Part shown: positions 22,987-37,228 of the stretch, piece by piece | Layout of the letters: each line of letters opens with the position of its first letter | How positions within the stretch are numbered: position 1 is the first letter of the stretch | NCBI RefSeq assembly: GCF_014356525.2 | Contig: NC_052505.1 | Coordinates: 22,837,432 to 22,901,431 of the forward strand | Direction of reading: 5' to 3' | DNA length: 64,000 bases | Source: Nilaparvata lugens | Taxonomy: Eukaryota; Arthropoda; Insecta; Hemiptera; Delphacidae | The notes under the pieces: model-generated | Told to the model about the DNA's origin: nothing | What the model saw: only the letters and a program-made list of their open reading frames with translations | Databases searched by the model: none | Program-made: the position numbers and the translations under genes

Positions 22987-23541
22987 TCAGCTATACAATA
23001 ACATCTTAAGATTTTGAAAACTTGAAAAATTTCAAGTTTGTATGTTATCTGAAATTTGAATAAAGAAAGTACATACACACAGAATACCTAGAACTTTATT
23101 GGTAGTAGGATTTGAGCTTGATTAAATAACATTGACTGATTATCGGATTATTTAATTCTTATGTAATGTGAAAATTTAATTAACAAGCATAATAAGAAGA
23201 ATTTCTACAATGTAAAACATTGAAAACTGGAGTTACTACTTCTTGGTTCTCAACTTTTCAAGCCGAATGTGCCACGTTTCTGAGGACCAAAAAGTATTAA
23301 CTCCGTTTTCTCAGAATCTGAGTGAAATACGACAAAAATAACTACACCAGGGTGTAATATCGTGAATTAAACATAAAAAATGCTAATTAGAAAATTGACA
23401 GTGATGGAGTGTTTAGAAATTGAAGAAAATGCAGGAAAAAAAAAGTTTTTGGGCTCTCCTGAAAAGTGTTGTTTGTGAGTTAAGTTCCTTTGGCCTCCAG
23501 AATTGATTCATCTATTTCCATCAGAGGCCGAACCTTATGCC

Positions 23542-23543
<2 letters not shown>

Positions 23544-23593
<50 letters not shown>

Positions 23594-23597
23594 ATTT
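23544..23597. repeat. (AT)n microsatellite (unit 2)
   Basis: About 54 bp of AT dinucleotides. Confidence 0.95.
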
Positions 23598-23921
23598 ATT
23601 TATTGTCACGTGGTATTTTAGTACCATCAAATATTTGGAAATGAACCAGTGATTTTAATAGAATTATAAAATGGAAAAGAAGTTAGACCTAGTCAAAGGA
23701 TCAATCAACTTAAATCAAATATTGTTAGCGATAAAGAGTAATAGTATTATCAAAAATGATAAGAAAACATGTATAATTGTGATTCAACAACTATGAGAAT
23801 CCATTGGCAAAATTAAAATTATAAAGCGGCTTACTTATTATTGGCGGATTATAAAAAATAAAAGTTTGCATGTACGTTGAGGTTAGAATTATTGTTTACC
23901 TTCTAAATGAATCAATCGATC

Positions 23922-24292
23922 TAGAATAAATCGATAATTATTTGAATCAATACTGAGCGAATCAGCTGATTGTTTGATCAACCAGTATAATAGGTTGAAA
24001 TTATAAAAATTTACTCACAAAAGATGTATTATTATATATACTAAGGAAGGTTGATGTATAGAAATACGGACAACTATTATTGCTGTATAAATATTTATTA
24101 TAATCTAAAAAGCACGAAAATCCAGAGAATACAAAACTCATATAAAAAACTAAATGTATATTGTTTATTAACATCGTATATTGCGATTTATTTATGAAAT
24201 TAATTTAAGATAAACACTCCATATATTTATATAAAAAACTTTTTATTTAAATTTTTTCTATTATAAAGTTGAAGAAGCCCTGATCCTGAGGC
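23922..24292. other. Very AT-rich non-coding stretch
   Basis: No gene is visible. It lies between the tandem duplication and repeat A copy 2 and may be the left part of the same retroelement as repeat A. Confidence 0.4.
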
Positions 24293-24645
24293 GACCAATT
24301 GTATTGAGTTTATTAAATTGAAGGCCAATCAGAAAGAAGCTTACAAAATTGTTCTAGGAAGAGATAAATTTTTCTGAAAACCTCTTTCTTCTGGCTTAAG
24401 ATCTTGACCTGAGAGGATGCACATGGAGTTTAGGGTTCTTTCTTCCTTTAAAATTTAAATTATCAAGCCAACCCCTTTTAAATGTGAAATATTTGTAATT
24501 AATGTCAAATTATCTGTGAACTCAGTGTTGTTAAAGAGTTTGTAATTGTATCATTCCATAAATATATCTTTAATTTAGAAGAAATCTATAAGAAATCTGG
24601 ACCACGCGTTAGCCCAGCAGAGACAAAGGAGCCTGCCTAATTAAC
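24293..24645. repeat. Dispersed repeat A, copy 2
   Basis: Same-orientation match to 1-355. The shared sequence ends near 'cctgcctaattaa', directly before a LINE RT fragment on the minus strand. Confidence 0.8.
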
Positions 24646-24649
24646 TTCA

Positions 24650-25085
24650 TTATATCCGATTGAACTTTCATTCTGTTCCTAATCTCTTCATTCCTGGTGA
24701 CCCCGAAACACCTTCTCCAATACTCCATTTCCACAGCCAGCCACCCCTACTTTGCTTGTTCGTCACCCATACTTCTGCACCATATGTCATTATGCTTCTG
24801 ACTATTGTATGGAATATCATCTGTTTGGTCTTTCTGTGGATACTCTTACTCCAGATTATGGGATGCAGTTGTCTTATACAACTTCTAGTTTGCCCTAGCC
24901 TTCTCTTTATTTCTTCATCTGTACCCCTTTTTTTGCGTGATAGTATAACCCAAGTATTTAAATTTATCTGTGCCTTTAATTTCAACGTCATCGTCTACTT
25001 TGAGACTCTGCATGACTTCACTATTTGTTTGCAAGTACTCCGTCTTGTCCAGGTTTATTTCGGTTTAGCGATATTAATCCATACC
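24650..25085 (-). pseudogene. LINE reverse transcriptase C-terminal fragment
   Basis: The minus strand reads, across two frames, a thumb-like block (NLDKTEYLQTNSE), then FKYLGYTIT, GTDEEIKRRLGQTRSCIRQL, and a block with KTKQMIFHTIVRSIMTYGAE. A frame change then gives VEMEYWRRCFGVTRNEEI. This order is that of the C-terminal domain of RTE-like LINE polyproteins. The catalytic box, upstream RT and endonuclease are absent. The fragment stops at the edge of repeat A copy 2, so one of the two was cut by or inserted next to the other. Confidence 0.8.
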
Positions 25086-25094
25086 ATAAACTGA

Positions 25095-28000
25095 TTTGCA
25101 ATAATTTAATCCAAGGGAAGCGAAAATATACTTGGACTAATAATGAAACTAAATTCACACAAGTGACGCAAAGATGATAATACAATTTGGAGGTAAGCCA
25201 AAAACGTTTTTTAATAGAAAAGTACTACTGTAGAATACTTGAATAAAATTGAACAAATACTCATTAAAAAGACTCAATAGGCCATGACTCAAGATCATAG
25301 GATTCTATAGGTAGACTAGGAACGGATTTGGAAAAAATTCCAAAGACACGTCAAAAATCAAATAAACATTTGCCTGGGAATCTTTTGTGAACCAAATGAC
25401 CGGACTGTAATTTGAAATTGAGTCTCTTGAAATGTATTTCGCTTTTTGAAAAAGTGATCTGAAAAAATGAGATTTTTTGTGTAAAACACCCTTTTAAGGA
25501 AACCGTACTTGTCACTTCGACCTCTATCAAAGAACGCAGGTCGCTTGTAAGTATTATTTTATCGAGCACTCTAAGCAGGGTGTGTGGCATGAAAAGGCAT
25601 GTTGTTGACTTTATTGAGTGGCCCAGTGGCTGTGCTAGTGTGATGTGGCCAATCTCAATTCAGCCAGCATCTCAGCGGCTACAAAGACTGATGCTAGACT
25701 TTCGCTCTACTTGAAACTTGCTCGAAAAAAGTTCGAAGACAGCGAATAGCTTTCTCGTCTATGAATACATGCCATTAGACCGCTCTTTCTCTCATTCTTT
25801 CATCACTATTTTCCTCGTCTCTCCACAGCTTAGCCTTTTTCACTTCCTCTCTCCACTCTCCTTCATCCGTCTATTTATCACACATTCTGAGACTTAGAAG
25901 AGGAGAAGCTGATAGATGCTTCCATCAAGATTGGAAGCAGATCTCGTCGCCCCTGGAATGTTCTTGAAATGGCGAATCCTCCATGTGGAAGAGGTCTCTG
26001 CCCTTTCAACAAGATTCGAATTGGAGGTTTTCTCATGCAAAACTCATTCAATAAAAATTTATATTGCCACTCCATTCAAGTGTCAATTGTGTCAACAAAG
26101 TGTCAACACCATTCAAGGTGTTTTTTCCATCATAGTAATAGAATATAGTTGTAGGTTACATAATGGCTTCCAGAAATATACAAGAAATACAGCTTTCATT
26201 AAACATTTTCCTCTCCCAGTCTTTGCTGTATGATTTGTAGTTTCTTGATATGTATAATTTCTATGAATTTATTGGCAAATGAGATGAATGAATTTTTGAA
26301 TATTTCTTGAGTTGAAAGTAGTAGATTTTTTATAGATGGGGCAGTCATCCTCGACAAATATGTACAATATATGGTTCCATTTCATTTTCAGTGGATTCAG
26401 TTACCTTCACACACTAATGAAATTATAGTGGTTGTACCCAGAGGTGACCCTTACCCCTAAAAATACAAAAGTTTCAATTTTCAAGGTCGTCAGTTGTTAT
26501 ATTAAACAGTGTTGATTTTTTGCCCCCTCATTTCATGAATTTCAAGGATGTCCAGATCACCACCCCCTTTCTATAGCAGTAGGCTATGCCAGCATGTTGA
26601 AATACCTTTCACCTTTTCATAAATAATACACTAATCTCCTATTTCTATTAGCCAACTAGATTGATAAGCCACAAGCAGGACTCTCCAGCATCTCATTAAC
26701 GGCAGAATACTACTCTTTTGTTGCTAGGCTTTCTGTTGGGCCTAAGCTTCGTGAATCGGAAACAATTCAACGTTGAAATCTCATCTCATTTCCGAGTATC
26801 GGCTGTGAAAAGTTGGGCAATCGACCACAAGCATCCAATCTGTGACGCCATTAGAGGGACTTGAATTGTTCTCGTGATTGGTTTGTCTCGTGGAGCGATT
26901 TTCTCTTCTCTGTTCGAGTTGCGTGTGCCACAACTTGCAAACTACGATCCGCTCCACATTCATGCCAACATGTAAATTCTCGGCTCAACTTCAGACGTTG
27001 TTCTAAACTAGGCACTCAACGAATGATCTAGTTGGAGTTCAATTGGGGAGTGAGGAGTTATTTGAGCATTTACTTGAATATTATTAATGTTTGGTGTCCA
27101 TAATTATAAGGCTTGGTTAGTCATAGGAGCGAATGATTGATCTGAACAAAGATTTATAAAAATCTGAATGAAGTCAGTTTGAGAGCTCTAAAACCATGAG
27201 AAATAACAGTAGATTCATAAACATTTTCAAACATAGCTTATCATGTTTCTCATGTCGATTTGTTTCTATATATTATGTTTTATGCTACAGAATTCGTGCT
27301 TTAGCTCTATGCTCGTTCGGTCTATCTCCAGCCTTTTATAGGAAAATATATGTTATTTGGATAACATAACAAGTTCCATTTCTGTGCTTAAAAAAACTTG
27401 TTGAGTTTGTATTGACAAATATCATATATTGTTTTGTATTATGATAGAAAAAAAATTAATATGTGTTTTCTCGAGTTTTATTAAAAGCTGGACAATGAAA
27501 CGGAATTATTAATAAACAAATCTAAATGATGGGATTGATTGTTGAAGAAACATTCTACACACATTTTATGATCTCTTTCTATCAAGCAATTTGGTTTCAG
27601 AGTGTACCAATTTTTACAATATGAAATTTTTCATTAAAATATATGAGAATAACCGCCATAAGTAGGATCTTTTAGTATATTTATCAATAATCAGCACCAA
27701 TATACATATCAAAGTCATCTACGTGGAATTAGGCATTGATACCACCACTCAAAATACTTTTTGGTTTGAGCTCGATCATATTTTCCTCCTCTTCAAGATT
27801 GATGTAAATCATTGATAATGATTAATTCGATTTTTAGGATTTCACGACTATGATACTTTTTGCGATCTGCTTGCAAGGTTCACTCTACCCGACTTTGTAA
27901 CTCAAGACCGCACCTTATGCTGAGCTAATAACAGTTTCATCGTGATGCAGTTCATCTACCTCAAACTGAATCATTGAAATAAGTTCAATCTCTAGACTTT

Positions 28001-30757
28001 ATTCGTGAGTAGTATTTAGTTTTATCAATGGCTGAGTGGACGTTTATGAGACTCCATTGAGAAACTTGGAATAAAATATCTATAGGAGTTCGGAGATAGA
28101 TGAGAGTCACAGGAAGAGGCAAACAGGATGGATATAGAGGAGGAATACAATAATTGAAGAAATAAGTTACCGCATTCCGCTATCAAAAATGTTTATGATG
28201 AATGTTTGGAGTTAGGGTTTGGAATGACAGTCAGACGCGTTAGACAAGTTGGTACATGTAATACAAAGTTTCGACTAAAAATAATGATGTTTTCTCTTAA
28301 AATTCAGGTGAATAAGTATCGAAAATACAATAAATATAATCAAAGATGATAAGAAATGGTTCATTATAAAAATTAACATAACTTAAAGGGACTTAACATA
28401 ACGTAAACTAACATATAACTTAAATTAACATAACTTAAATCTATTATCCTTAAAGGCAATCTACGTTGAAAATTGATAATGTAGAGTTGATGACATCTCC
28501 ATAAATAAAAAATGATGATAATGATTCTTGAGAACAATGCATTAATATTTTATAAGAAATCAGAATTATGTGCTGGAATAACTTTTAAAGCGAATAGAAA
28601 AAAAGGTTAACAATGTTTCGCAATAATTGAGCTGAAAATGTCAGATTTCAAACAGTGACTAGTTCAAATAATTACTGGAGTTTTCAGAATACTGGGTATC
28701 CCTTCTCAGATTGCTGTAATAAATAATTTTCAGTAGGAGTACATCGTAACAAAGTTTATTTGCTTTGAAAAGTTTGTAAAATGCTACAGACACTTTTCGA
28801 CACTGCTGTTCTCAATTAAACTGAGTCGTTTCACAAAAAAGTTTTCATGTTATTCATTACAAGAATAAAAACCTGAAAGCTGCAGTCATAATTCTATCTT
28901 TCCTGAAGTGGAACGATCAAAAGCAAACTGAACTTTAGACTTAATATTCTCAACTAGTTGTCACCTAGCATTTTAGAACTTGATTATGAAAAACGCGGAA
29001 CAAAGGACAAAATCTGTCAAGCAGAGTAGAGACTTCTTGAAAAGAAGAATATCTTCAGATCTAGAACGCTATACATCTACTTAAAATTAGCATAACTATT
29101 CATTTCAAGAAGTTTTCCCAGTTCCTCTTCATTCACACTTCTTCGTCATCAACTATTTTCGCTTTTTCTCTACTTATACTTTACTTTTTTTGCCCTTCCT
29201 CATTCTCATTCTGCAAATTTAACAATCTATATATTGAAAACTATGCTAATCCTGTAATCAACTATTCAAAATTTTTAAATTTGTTTGCCAATTTGGATGT
29301 GGATTTGCCAACACCGTCAGGTTTTCAAAGTAGAGCCTTCTGTTGATGGAAAATTCACTTCTCCTGGAGTTTATCCTCCTTTTTCTCATCCTTCAACTCT
29401 CCACTCTGCATTCTCTTTCTGTTTCTGACCTCATTTCTTCCAAATTTTTCCAAAGTGTGAAAGCTGAAGACAAGCAACGTGCAATTGGTATTTTCTCTAT
29501 TGCAAGTTCCTGGCGAATATCGAATTCCTTCACGGTTCATTTACTTTTTCACTCATATTTGAAAGAATATACGTAGAACATGGGGCCAATTTGCAGTTGG
29601 AGTGTCAATATTGCAAATATTTTGTGTGACATGAATACTAATACACTCTTGAGCTTCAAGTGAAAACTTAATTCCAGAACAGGTGAATACGGTTGTTTGT
29701 TGTTTCCTGCCTTTTCGATAACTAAAAGAGGATCTTCTTATCAGGAAGAATAGAAGAATTCCAATAAATTGCTAATCACAATCACATAAAAATAATGAAA
29801 ATGGAATAGTAGCATTGAATTGAAAATGAAAACCATCTCTTGTGGTGGTAGTTAGTTCCAGCCAGCTCAAGTAGAGTCTACACATGTTAGATTTCGTATC
29901 AATTTAATAAAGTTCTGATTGAATTCACTACAGTGAAGCAAAAGGATAACAAAAAATGACATCTACAGCATCATGCTAATTCCATAGAACTGGAATAATG
30001 TCTGGAACTAATGAACATTAGTTCAAACAATAGGTGAAACTGGGAAAAATTGAAAAATCAGAATTTTTCTTTCAATTAATTATGTTAATTTTGTCGTTTC
30101 TATATAATATATTTTACACTTTTACGTGACGATATATTAGATATTGGAAAATGAATGAATGATAACCTAAATCCATAATCATTAGAGAGTTATTACCCTT
30201 CTCATTCAGAGAATCACGCTTGTAATCATTACGATACCTAATCCTCCATTTATTCAAAGATAAGTGAAGATCCTAGAGAGTACTGAGTTCTCTCACTACC
30301 TCCGTAAACTGTTTACGGAGGTAGTGGTTCTCTCTGTTATAATCCAGAGTCACACAGCTCTACCTATTTTCATAAAAATTGTACAATATGCACATACGTC
30401 TTAGGGCCTGGCCACAGAGAGCGATATGCTATCTTTGATCAGAGCGGTTATAGGTATCTATGATATCGATATCGAAGATATGTGAATGCTGAACATAAAT
30501 TCAAACGATAGGAGAAACTGGGGAAATAGAAACAATCGGTAGTTTTATGAATTAACTGAGATCTTGATTCCTCCCAATGTATTTTGATTACTGATCACAC
30601 ATCTATGTGGCCAGCCTCTACATCTTATTCACGAAACAATGAAACATTTAAACTTCTAATGGAAGATCTTCTGTTGTTTGCAGACTCCTCATAAGTTTGT
30701 TGAGTACATCACTTGGATGTGTCCATATCATCAGATACTTATTACAGTAGACCGGTT
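25095..30757. other. Long AT-rich stretch without recognisable genes
   Basis: No coding exon, RNA gene or clear transposon is seen. Pyrimidine-rich pieces lie at 25780-25880, 29110-29200 and 29380-29420. A repeated 'aacataacttaaa' motif lies at 28375-28440. The 33-bp palindrome at 30294-30326 is listed separately. It probably represents intron or intergenic sequence. Confidence 0.5.
30294..30326. repeat. 33-bp perfect hairpin/palindrome
   Basis: Arms cactacctccgtaaac and gtttacggaggtagtg (16 bp each) surround one base. It is less AT-rich than the surroundings, so less easily a chance event. Confidence 0.8.
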
Positions 30758-31080
30758 TCCGAGCTCGGGAATTAGGTAAATTCTGGACTTTAAACAGCTG
30801 GAGTCAGTTGGCTTTCCAAAACGCAGTAAATAGTTAGCGAAATAAATCTTTATTTTCTCATTCCTATAATTGGAAACATTTTTCCTTGATGAAATGAAAC
30901 ATGCATGTATAATTCAAAGTAGCTGAACTTTACCATTTTCTCTTTATTTTATTTTGTGTTCAATTCTCTAGTTTTTCAAAATATAATAAACGTGACTTTG
31001 ACTACAACTACGCCCCCTTTTCGGAAAGCCAATTTTCTGACTGTTTAAAGTCTAGAACTTAGCTGAATCCCGAGCTCGGA
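30758..31080. mobile_element. MITE, 323 bp, ~63-bp imperfect terminal inverted repeats
   Basis: Both ends begin TCCGAGCTCGGGA and share GACTTTAAACAG and TTGGCTTTCC in inverted order over about 63 bp. The core is AT-rich without an ORF. A target duplication is not clear. Confidence 0.8.
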
Positions 31081-31274
31081 TTTATTTATAACGATATTAT
31101 GGATTTTGAATAAGAATTTTCAATAAGCATAAGCAAGAACGCCAAACTTGATGCGTAAAAATCATGCATCCACCCCATAATACACTAGGTGAAGGGAAGA
31201 TAAAATTAATCATTTTTAGTACAAATTTTAAAATAGACCTGTGAGATCTATATATAAGATAAATGGTAATCTAT

Positions 31275-31280
31275 AAAAAC

Positions 31281-31361
<81 letters not shown>

Positions 31362-31456
31362 TAATAATATAATAAAAAAAAAAAAAATAATAATAATAAT
31401 AATAATAGTAGTAGTAGTAGTAGTAATAATAATAGTAGTAATAATAATAATAATGA
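31275..31456. repeat. (AAT)n microsatellite
   Basis: About 180 bp of AAT triplets with a poly-A interruption and a few AGT variants. It produces artefactual Ile/Tyr frames. Confidence 0.95.
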
Positions 31457-34400
31457 TATTATAATGTGTAGGTAGCATACACCTACCTAGGTAGTGCTAC
31501 GCTTACAAATGCCTTTTAATCACTCTTATTTTTTCTTCTCATTTAGCTTTTCTCATTGTTTGTCTTCCCCTTTTTATTCCTCCTCCCTATTCTTCACCTG
31601 CTCATTCAGTTTCACCTCTGCCTCAGTCAGCCTCCAATTAGTGTTGATTAGACAAAGACCCCTCTTTCTTTTGTGCCATGAATTCCCATCTTGTGCTCTC
31701 GAGAAGCATTTTACTTTTCTCGGACAACGTTTTTAAATTTTATATCACATTATTTCCAGGAACAAGGAGATAAGTGGCGGTTTTTCTCTGAACGAAAATC
31801 CCCTTTTTGTGCTACCAATTCCCTGCTGCAGGGGTATAAGCGTTATTAATGAGGCAGCTCTTCAAAGCTCAGTTGAACACTTCATCTCAATGCATAATTA
31901 ATTATTGAAAAATAATGCTATGATAGAGCAAAAATAGATTCTTATGACTAACATTTGGAACCATTATTATACACGAATTGTATCTCTGAAATGAGTGAGT
32001 CAGTATGGATGAATAAGATAGCATGACTCCAGTATCACCACCATTTTCTACAAGCTAATAGGCGCGGATAATGATTTTTGTTTTAATGAATTACGTGAAT
32101 CTCTCATCACTCTTACAAATGAAAATCATAAAATTCCGTTGATTAATAGTACTTTTCAACACGAACTATTTCAATTCATGAGAAATATAGCCATAAACAA
32201 TGAAAAACTGTAGGAAGTTTGTTTGAACTTTGAAGTTGAAGAGGATTAACTTTATTATTTGAATTATAAACCGGTATGTTCAAAGATTTTTGATGATCTA
32301 ATGTAAAGATTGGAATTGAATTTATATTTGAAAAATACACTCTAATATCTAATCTGTTATATTGATCTATAATAACATAAGGAGACAGAAGACGAAGAAG
32401 AGGTAAGAGAAGTATTTAATGATATTGAGTTGGTGATGCTTATTTTAGATCGTTCCTCAGCTAATGAATTTCGGCAGACAGTTAGTTCCGTGTGACATGG
32501 CTTGTCGAGTTAACGGCTAATCTCCCAGCGTAGCGCCACTGTTAAATTACTTAGCTCTCGAGTTGGAGCTGTCATACAGATCTTAGATATGTAAGTCAGA
32601 CAGACATGTAGACAGACAGGAAGTAACTTATTTCCAAAAAAATCCAAAATGAAAACATATTGTACTTGAATACAGAATCAGTCTTTCCCAAACTTTCATC
32701 AAGCTAGACATGATTGACAAACTCTTTACACTTTGAGGAGAACTCAAGACAACTTGTGTGTCATTGCTGTTGTCAAGATAAAAGTAGCTCAGCTATTGTG
32801 GATTTGCGGTATGTTAACAAATCTTACAATGGTAATTCCCTTATTATTTACTGTTAATTTGAAATACAAACATTTTAAATGACATTGGTGTTTTGTTCAA
32901 TCACATTATTTCATCCCCCAACCCCATACCAACCATAAACTAATCTAATTGTTTCTTTCTTTTTTACTGTATAGTATTTACCAATATGATATGACTGAAT
33001 AAGCGAAGCAAATTCTTGATTTAAGATGAATTTTCTTCTTCTAGGTCAACAGAGTTTTGAATAAATCATAAATATTCTGAAATAAGGTGATGACGAATTC
33101 TTCAGCCGGGGAGTTTACTAGTATATAATTTGATCGCCATTAGGAAATTCTGATAATGGGACTCTGCTTCCCTATAGCAACATTACCCTCACTTAGGTAA
33201 TGCATAAGTGGGATGATTTGAGAAAAAATCTACAGTTTAAGGTGGGTACCCCTATTAATGACTTCTTCCCAAGTTCTCAGGCTACAGCGTTAATTCTCTA
33301 GTGTTTATCACACTATAAAACGAATCATCTCTGGAAGGAAATTGTCTATTCAAAAAATCTACATTATCAGAAATCTATAAGAAATGGACAATGAGGAACT
33401 ATTTAAAAGAGGGAGGTTCATAGTAACATGAGGTAACAGAGATCTCATTGTTTAAATACATAACAAATATTCATTAATGAACAGCCATTATTCCAAGATG
33501 ACTGATGAAGACCATGAAAGGACTATTATTATTATTATGAATGTGGTGTTGGAGGAATGAAACTTTTATAACTCTCCACAATGAAATGAATTTGCAGTTG
33601 AAAAGTTGAAAGGTAAATAGTGAGTTTTGTTCTGGTAGAATCGCAATTATAACTGCGTCAACAATGAAGCCAGAAAAGTTTTTTCATCAGTCATCCATCA
33701 ACTTCAGCCACTAGAGCAAGTTCATTTCACTCACGAATGATTGAATGATATTATTTCGCTGAAAACCAGAGATGCAGAAACTAAGTTGCAACGTGAATAG
33801 TTGGACGGGCACCTTCTCATTCAAAACCCACTAGTTGGTCCAGCCATGAACATGAATGTGGAACTATTGATTACACTGCTACTCCTATGTCTTATATATA
33901 CTAACTCAATCATGAATTGTGTGTATACCATGAACTATGTATGGATCGATAAGTGTTATTGAAATAGTTTTCATCACAAAGAAGTATCGGCTGATGTAAA
34001 TATTCTCAAACAATTCGAATTTCATCAAAACTTCAATCGATTTCCCCCGAGTAGAAGAAAGTTTGACACAGCAACGTTCAGTATTTCTTATCACATCTTT
34101 AAACGTTCTTCTAGAATATTATAATAAAGCACTTATATTATTATAACAATTCCTGTTTATCTATTATAATCGATCAATTGCCTAACATTATTGCATTTTG
34201 TAATTTCATGGAAAATGAATTGAATTTGAATTTGAAGTGGCTTCTCGGAAGTCGCAAGTAAACAGATGTTACTATGAGAGTATAATTTTCAAATTTTAAA
34301 CAAGGGAATTTTTAAGCAGAAAAGCTTTTCGAATACTCACTGACACAACATGTAATCTAATCCTCTTTGTTTCGTTGATGACGTTTTTAATTTAGAGAAA

Positions 34401-37228
34401 ATCAGCTGACAGCAGACTCACTCATCACTCTTTCTTTATCATTCCTTACTTTTCATCCTTCCCCTCTCTCTCATCTCATTCCAACATTTCAATGCAGCTG
34501 AGACATTTTGTGACGTATAGTAGAGAGCCGTCGCTAACGTTGCGTCTGTTTGTATTTTTTCCTGTCTTTAGCTTTAATTAACGGACCCTACTTTCTGTTT
34601 TTCTGTGAAAAAGTACTTCTTCTAGCACGCCTGAAAGCCATTGTTGGCAAGCAGCAAGCCCTGCCTTGTCTGGCAGTCATTTAGCACGGAGGAAAAAAGC
34701 TTTTAAAATACACTTTATGGTCTGAAATTGCCTCATCGCAGCTGTCTGGGCTAACACTGACTTCACTGCTAATAAAATAACCCTTCTCTCAAGAATAATT
34801 TCCGGAAAGTGTAGTCACAAAGCTTCTCTAAATCTTCTGATGAGCGATCAATAATTATCGATTACTCATAGACAAACACTATGAACATCGATAAAACTAT
34901 AAAAAATCGAAAACTATAAAACTTCGATTACCTCATAGACAAAAATTTGTGGAAAGGAGAAGATATTTGCAATAAGAAATGTATGAATGAAATTTATTTT
35001 CCAATTTTGAAGATAAATCATTTTTCACTCATTCAATCAGGTTACATCTTCTATATTCTGCAATAAGTTTTCTTGTTTTTAGTTCATAGCCGGTTAAATT
35101 TTAACCGTGATTTATTTCACGAGAGCCAATCAGAGAAGGCCTTCATAGCTATTCAGTGTAAAGACTCATGAGATAATTTTTGGTATCCATTTTTGGTAAC
35201 ATAATAGAATATTTTTATAAATATTTCAATATTACAGTGATGAATTGTCACTCAACACACAATTCTTGTAATGATCCAGAAAGAGTTGAAATATTTAAAT
35301 ACTTATAACATTATTATAGATATTTTGAAAGTTTGTACACATCAAAATAGTCTCCTCAAGAATATGTAGAAATATACTGTTATCATCCATCAAATCTAAT
35401 GATTTGAAGGAAGGAGAGCTTGTATTCAGAGATTGACTTGATACGAACCGTATAGGGCTGCAGTTTTTATTGGATGAGTTATGTACTCAGACACTAGAGA
35501 CACCTCAACCAGTTGTGCATTTTTGGTTTGCAAAGTTTTGCCTTACTATCAATATTGAACCTTATTGAATGAAATATTATTCAGAAGACTGAAGTGGAAG
35601 AAATGAACTGCACTATATTGAACAATATTCGATACTCCCATTACATTTTTTACTCAGTCAGAGTATTTGAAAATACATCAAGAATAGGTTCCCTTGCTTA
35701 ATGATTTCCTTCATTATGATCCTTTGTTAGTTGTAACTTGTATGCTTGATTCTTTGTTTTTCATTTGGTCTCTGAAATGGTCATTTGAGACTGCTGGTTT
35801 ACTCGAACATTTTCTTGACGTTTCCAGTATCAGTATTGAGGAATAGTTGAGAATGATCATAGAATAATATTCTCAGGAATAAAATAATCATAACTTTGAT
35901 GGGAATCAGACAGTTTGATTGCGAATTCGGTTACGACCAGTGAGAATGTGAACCAAATTTCTGCAACAAAGATAGATTACGACACAGAGTGGAGTAAATG
36001 GATGCCCATACGAGAGATGGTTACTGAATAGCAGGTTTAGATCGAATTGTTAGGCATGGTGTTGTGAGCATTAGCCTGCTGTCAATTCCAATAGCAGGTT
36101 GATTGGTAATAGAATGCTGGAGTGCTGTATGATGTTGTCATTTCACATTAGGTGTAACTCCGTTTTGAGGTTATGTATGCTTCTACCGTGAGCTTATAAT
36201 GAAATGTCAATATGGCATCGATGCCAATATTGTGATGTTTCCACACAGTGCATGGCGGCGATTTTCTTCCTTACAAGGCGACGCTGTTGAATTCAGTGGC
36301 AAGGAAACAAATAGAGAAACTTGTTGTGATCATAGATCAGACTGCCTTGAGACGTAGGCCTAGTTGGGATACATTATAATTCACGAATCATAAAAAGTGT
36401 TATCTTAAATGAAATGACAATGGATATTATAATTACATTATTGTCAGCCCATCCATTCACAGAATAAGGGATAACGAATTGTGAGTGAGCATTGACAAAA
36501 TTCTTTTTAAATCTTCAAGTTTGACTGCTGTTCATCACATTTTCTCAACTGAAGGTTATCTAGAAACTACTACAGGTCCAAGGAGGTATTCTCCAGTTCA
36601 TCATAAACAATGATACATTACATTTCATACATTATTCTTATAGTTATTCAGTAATAATATTTAGCCAATCCGATATCCGCGCATGCCAATGGCTGGAATT
36701 TGATTTTACGAAGTAGAATAGATTTTTTCAAGTTAACAAGGACGTATTCAATCAACTTCAGAATAAAGTATGACAAAGAGGTTCATCGAATAACCAAAGC
36801 TACTATCACTGTTGTAGCTATGATGAAAGTGAAATTTTCGTGCTCAAAATTTGTGAATATTTAAAGTTTGTTTTATGTTTATTATCAATCTATCTAAATT
36901 TGAAATTCTCTATTTTATTCTTATTTATAGTTTCAGATTGAAGATTTGGTGTTGAAATTGAAGTGGATAAAACCTACATAATAATTGGACGATTTGTGAC
37001 AAAATCAGGAAATAGAATAAGTTTTGTGCAATAGTCTGGTTTTTCTTTTCCAACTATTGTATTCTTTGCTCTATCCAATAAATAAATAATTACTTTCTAT
37101 GTTTAGAATTTTGTAGAACAAGTGAATATATTTTACAATATCTTAAAATAATTCATCACTATTATATCATACCGGATTATTTTGATAACACATTTTGAAG
37201 TATTAACTATCTTACAAAATAAGCTTTC
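31457..37228. other. Long AT-rich stretch without recognisable genes
   Basis: No exon or transposon can be supported. Two less AT-rich blocks stand out: about 31750-31890 ('ctgctgcaggggtataagcg') and about 34500-34790 ('agccctgccttgtctggcag', 'ctgtctgggctaacactgac'). They could be conserved regulatory sequence, but this is only a composition-based guess. Confidence 0.5.

Larger units (their letters stand above)
21309..23921 (+). repeat. Tandem duplication, unit 2 (2613 bp)
   Basis: Head-to-tail copy of 18701-21308, including coding remnant, inverted-repeat element and AT microsatellite. It ends at 'gaatcaatcgatc' before unique sequence. Confidence 0.95.

Noticed and set aside
31248..31478. 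Ile/Tyr-rich frame on the minus strand
   Set aside because: Produced by the AAT microsatellite.
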